Shown here piece by piece: positions 63,569 through 64,000 of a DNA stretch of 64,000 nucleotides. The stretch's first letter is position 1. Each line of letters begins with the position of its first letter. The DNA is from Sediminibacterium sp. TEGAF015 (lineage in GTDB: Bacteria > Bacteroidota > Bacteroidia > Chitinophagales > Chitinophagaceae): the NCBI RefSeq assembly GCF_025997995.1, contig NZ_AP026683.1, positions 2,418,501 to 2,482,500 on the forward strand, read 5' to 3'. Made by a program: the position numbers and the translations under genes. The notes under the pieces are model-generated. The model saw only the letters and a program-made list of their open reading frames with translations, was not told where the DNA came from and did no database searches.

Positions 63569-63570
63569 TT
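63473..63570 (+). ncRNA. Second orphan terminator with a possible small RNA
   Basis: GTTG (63535-63538) pairs with CAAC (63561-63564), CCTCTGT (63542-63548) with ACAGGGG (63553-63559), with small bulges, followed by six T (63565-63570). The signal points along the plus strand but both neighbours are on the minus strand. TTTG at 63473-63476 and TACATTTT at 63496-63503 (one mismatch to TAnnTTTG, 19-bp spacer) could start a short RNA near 63508. The evidence is weaker than for the small RNA at 6334-6396. Confidence 0.35.
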
Positions 63571-63964
63571 ATAGTCGCTTAATGATGAACCTGAATCCCC
63601 AAAACACCATACAACCAGCCAAGTCAGCCAGTATATCTAATATCTCAAATGATCTTCCGGGGATAAAATTAGCTTGTATAAATTCAATCAGTATTCCATA
63701 GAAACCCATTGCTAACACAATGGTCCAGGCAATTCTTCTCTCAAAATCAGGAAAGCTATTCACCAGCCACAGATAGGCTGATGAACACAATGATATAAAT
63801 ATGCCAGCATGAATCAATTTGTCGAAATGGGGTATATTAATCCAGTAAATTCTGGGAACTCTACTGGCTGGTAAAGTAAAGACTACAAAACTGGTGATAA
63901 AGAATAAAAAGAATAAAATGGGTTTAATGGGTCCATTTTTCCAATACTTTCCTAAGTTGCTCAA
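63569..63964 (-). CDS. VanZ-like membrane protein
   Basis: A roughly 131-residue membrane protein with about four hydrophobic segments. The VanZ pattern HFDKLIHAGIFISL and FYGILIEFIQANFIPGRSFEILDILADLAG is clear. VanZ itself lowers teicoplanin binding; the wider family has no known activity. Starts are both TTG, 63985 or 63964; the shorter one reduces overlap with the upstream receiver gene from 62 to 41 bases. The plus-strand terminator overlaps its stop codon. Confidence 0.82.
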   Translation of the reverse strand: MSNLGKYWKNGPIKPILFFLFFITSFVVFTLPASRVPRIYWINIPHFDKLIHAGIFISLCSSAYLWLVNSFPDFERRIAWTIVLAMGFYGILIEFIQANFIPGRSFEILDILADLAGCMVFWGFRFIIKRL

Positions 63965-64000
63965 TGGTAAATGGTTTGGTAACAATGTCTTTCATTCCAA
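63924..64000 (-). CDS. Receiver domain protein, C-terminal end (partial)
   Basis: On the minus strand an open frame enters from the right edge and ends at a TAA (63926-63924). The 24 visible residues include GMKDIVTKPFTIEQLRKVLE, the end of a CheY-like receiver: the conserved Lys of the Lys-Pro pair and the last helix. It could be a response regulator or the tail of a hybrid kinase. It overlaps the VanZ-like gene start. Confidence 0.7.
   Translation of the reverse strand, partial: GMKDIVTKPFTIEQLRKVLEKWTH

Noticed and set aside
1..64000. CRISPR array, prophage, insertion sequence, rRNA or tRNA genes
   Set aside because: I looked for regularly spaced repeats, transposase or integrase motifs and tRNA-like arms in the gaps and found none. 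The gaps are short and the gene content is housekeeping and regulatory.

Overview
The window looks like chromosomal core DNA of a Bacteroidota bacterium, most likely in the Chitinophagaceae. The DNA is AT-rich and Shine-Dalgarno sites are scarce. Exact copies of the Bacteroidota -7 promoter element (TAnnTTTG) sit in front of many genes. Lineage-typical families are present: an IPExxxVDY protein, a Y_Y_Y sensor kinase paired with a LytTR regulator, a GHL10 hydrolase, a Big_5 lipoprotein and a carboxypeptidase-regulatory-like protein. I saw no rRNA, tRNA, CRISPR array, insertion sequence or prophage. The placement in Chitinophagaceae is inference; Bacteroidota is well supported.

Layout. 1-3.7 kb: the tail of a parvulin isomerase, then a MarR-led stress set (marR, two pirins, YceI, FMN reductase) closed by terminators. 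3.7-9.7 kb: a PurF-like enzyme, a PAS-LuxR regulator, a likely small RNA, a FabH-like synthase, a GDP-mannose pyrophosphorylase and KdsD (cell-envelope sugars). 9.7-17.8 kb: RecQ, a DUF3089 lipoprotein, an Fe(II)/2-oxoglutarate-type oxygenase with a ChrA transporter, an orphan ParA with an esterase, and a small exported protein. 17.8-21.7 kb: a minus-strand operon of two SDRs, an ACAD11-like acyl-CoA dehydrogenase and an APH-type kinase; together they resemble a split version of the 4-hydroxyacyl-CoA (levulinate/ACAD10-11) pathway. 21.8-26.0 kb: an RND efflux pair. 26.0-36.1 kb: PdxH, a large HNOBA-PAS hybrid histidine kinase, half a transketolase, a GH18-deacetylase-glycosyltransferase fusion, and a CarB that stops exactly at the midpoint of the usual protein.

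36.1-47.3 kb: a BCP peroxiredoxin, a GAF kinase, FeoB, an M28 peptidase, an IPExxxVDY protein, SelD, and a LytS/LytTR two-component pair preceded by a 21-bp-period direct repeat that is a good candidate for its operator. 47.3-54.2 kb: BirA, RsfS, and a tightly packed row FtsH-LUD-GGCT-LpxH-MscS, then a MerR regulator. 54.2-64.0 kb: a 3-hydroxyacyl-CoA dehydrogenase, the Big_5 lipoprotein, a UvrD-type helicase with a C-terminal Fe-S nuclease, an SRPBCC protein, a GHL10 hydrolase, a second MarR, a radical SAM/SPASM enzyme, a VanZ-like protein and the end of a receiver-domain protein.

The most interesting signals are the LytTR-site repeat, two transcription terminators with no plus-strand gene in front of them (at 6.4 and 63.5 kb), the split ACAD11-like operon, the three-enzyme polysaccharide fusion, the HNOBA kinase without an H-NOX domain, the half-length CarB, and a set of promoters so close to start codons that the mRNAs may be leaderless.
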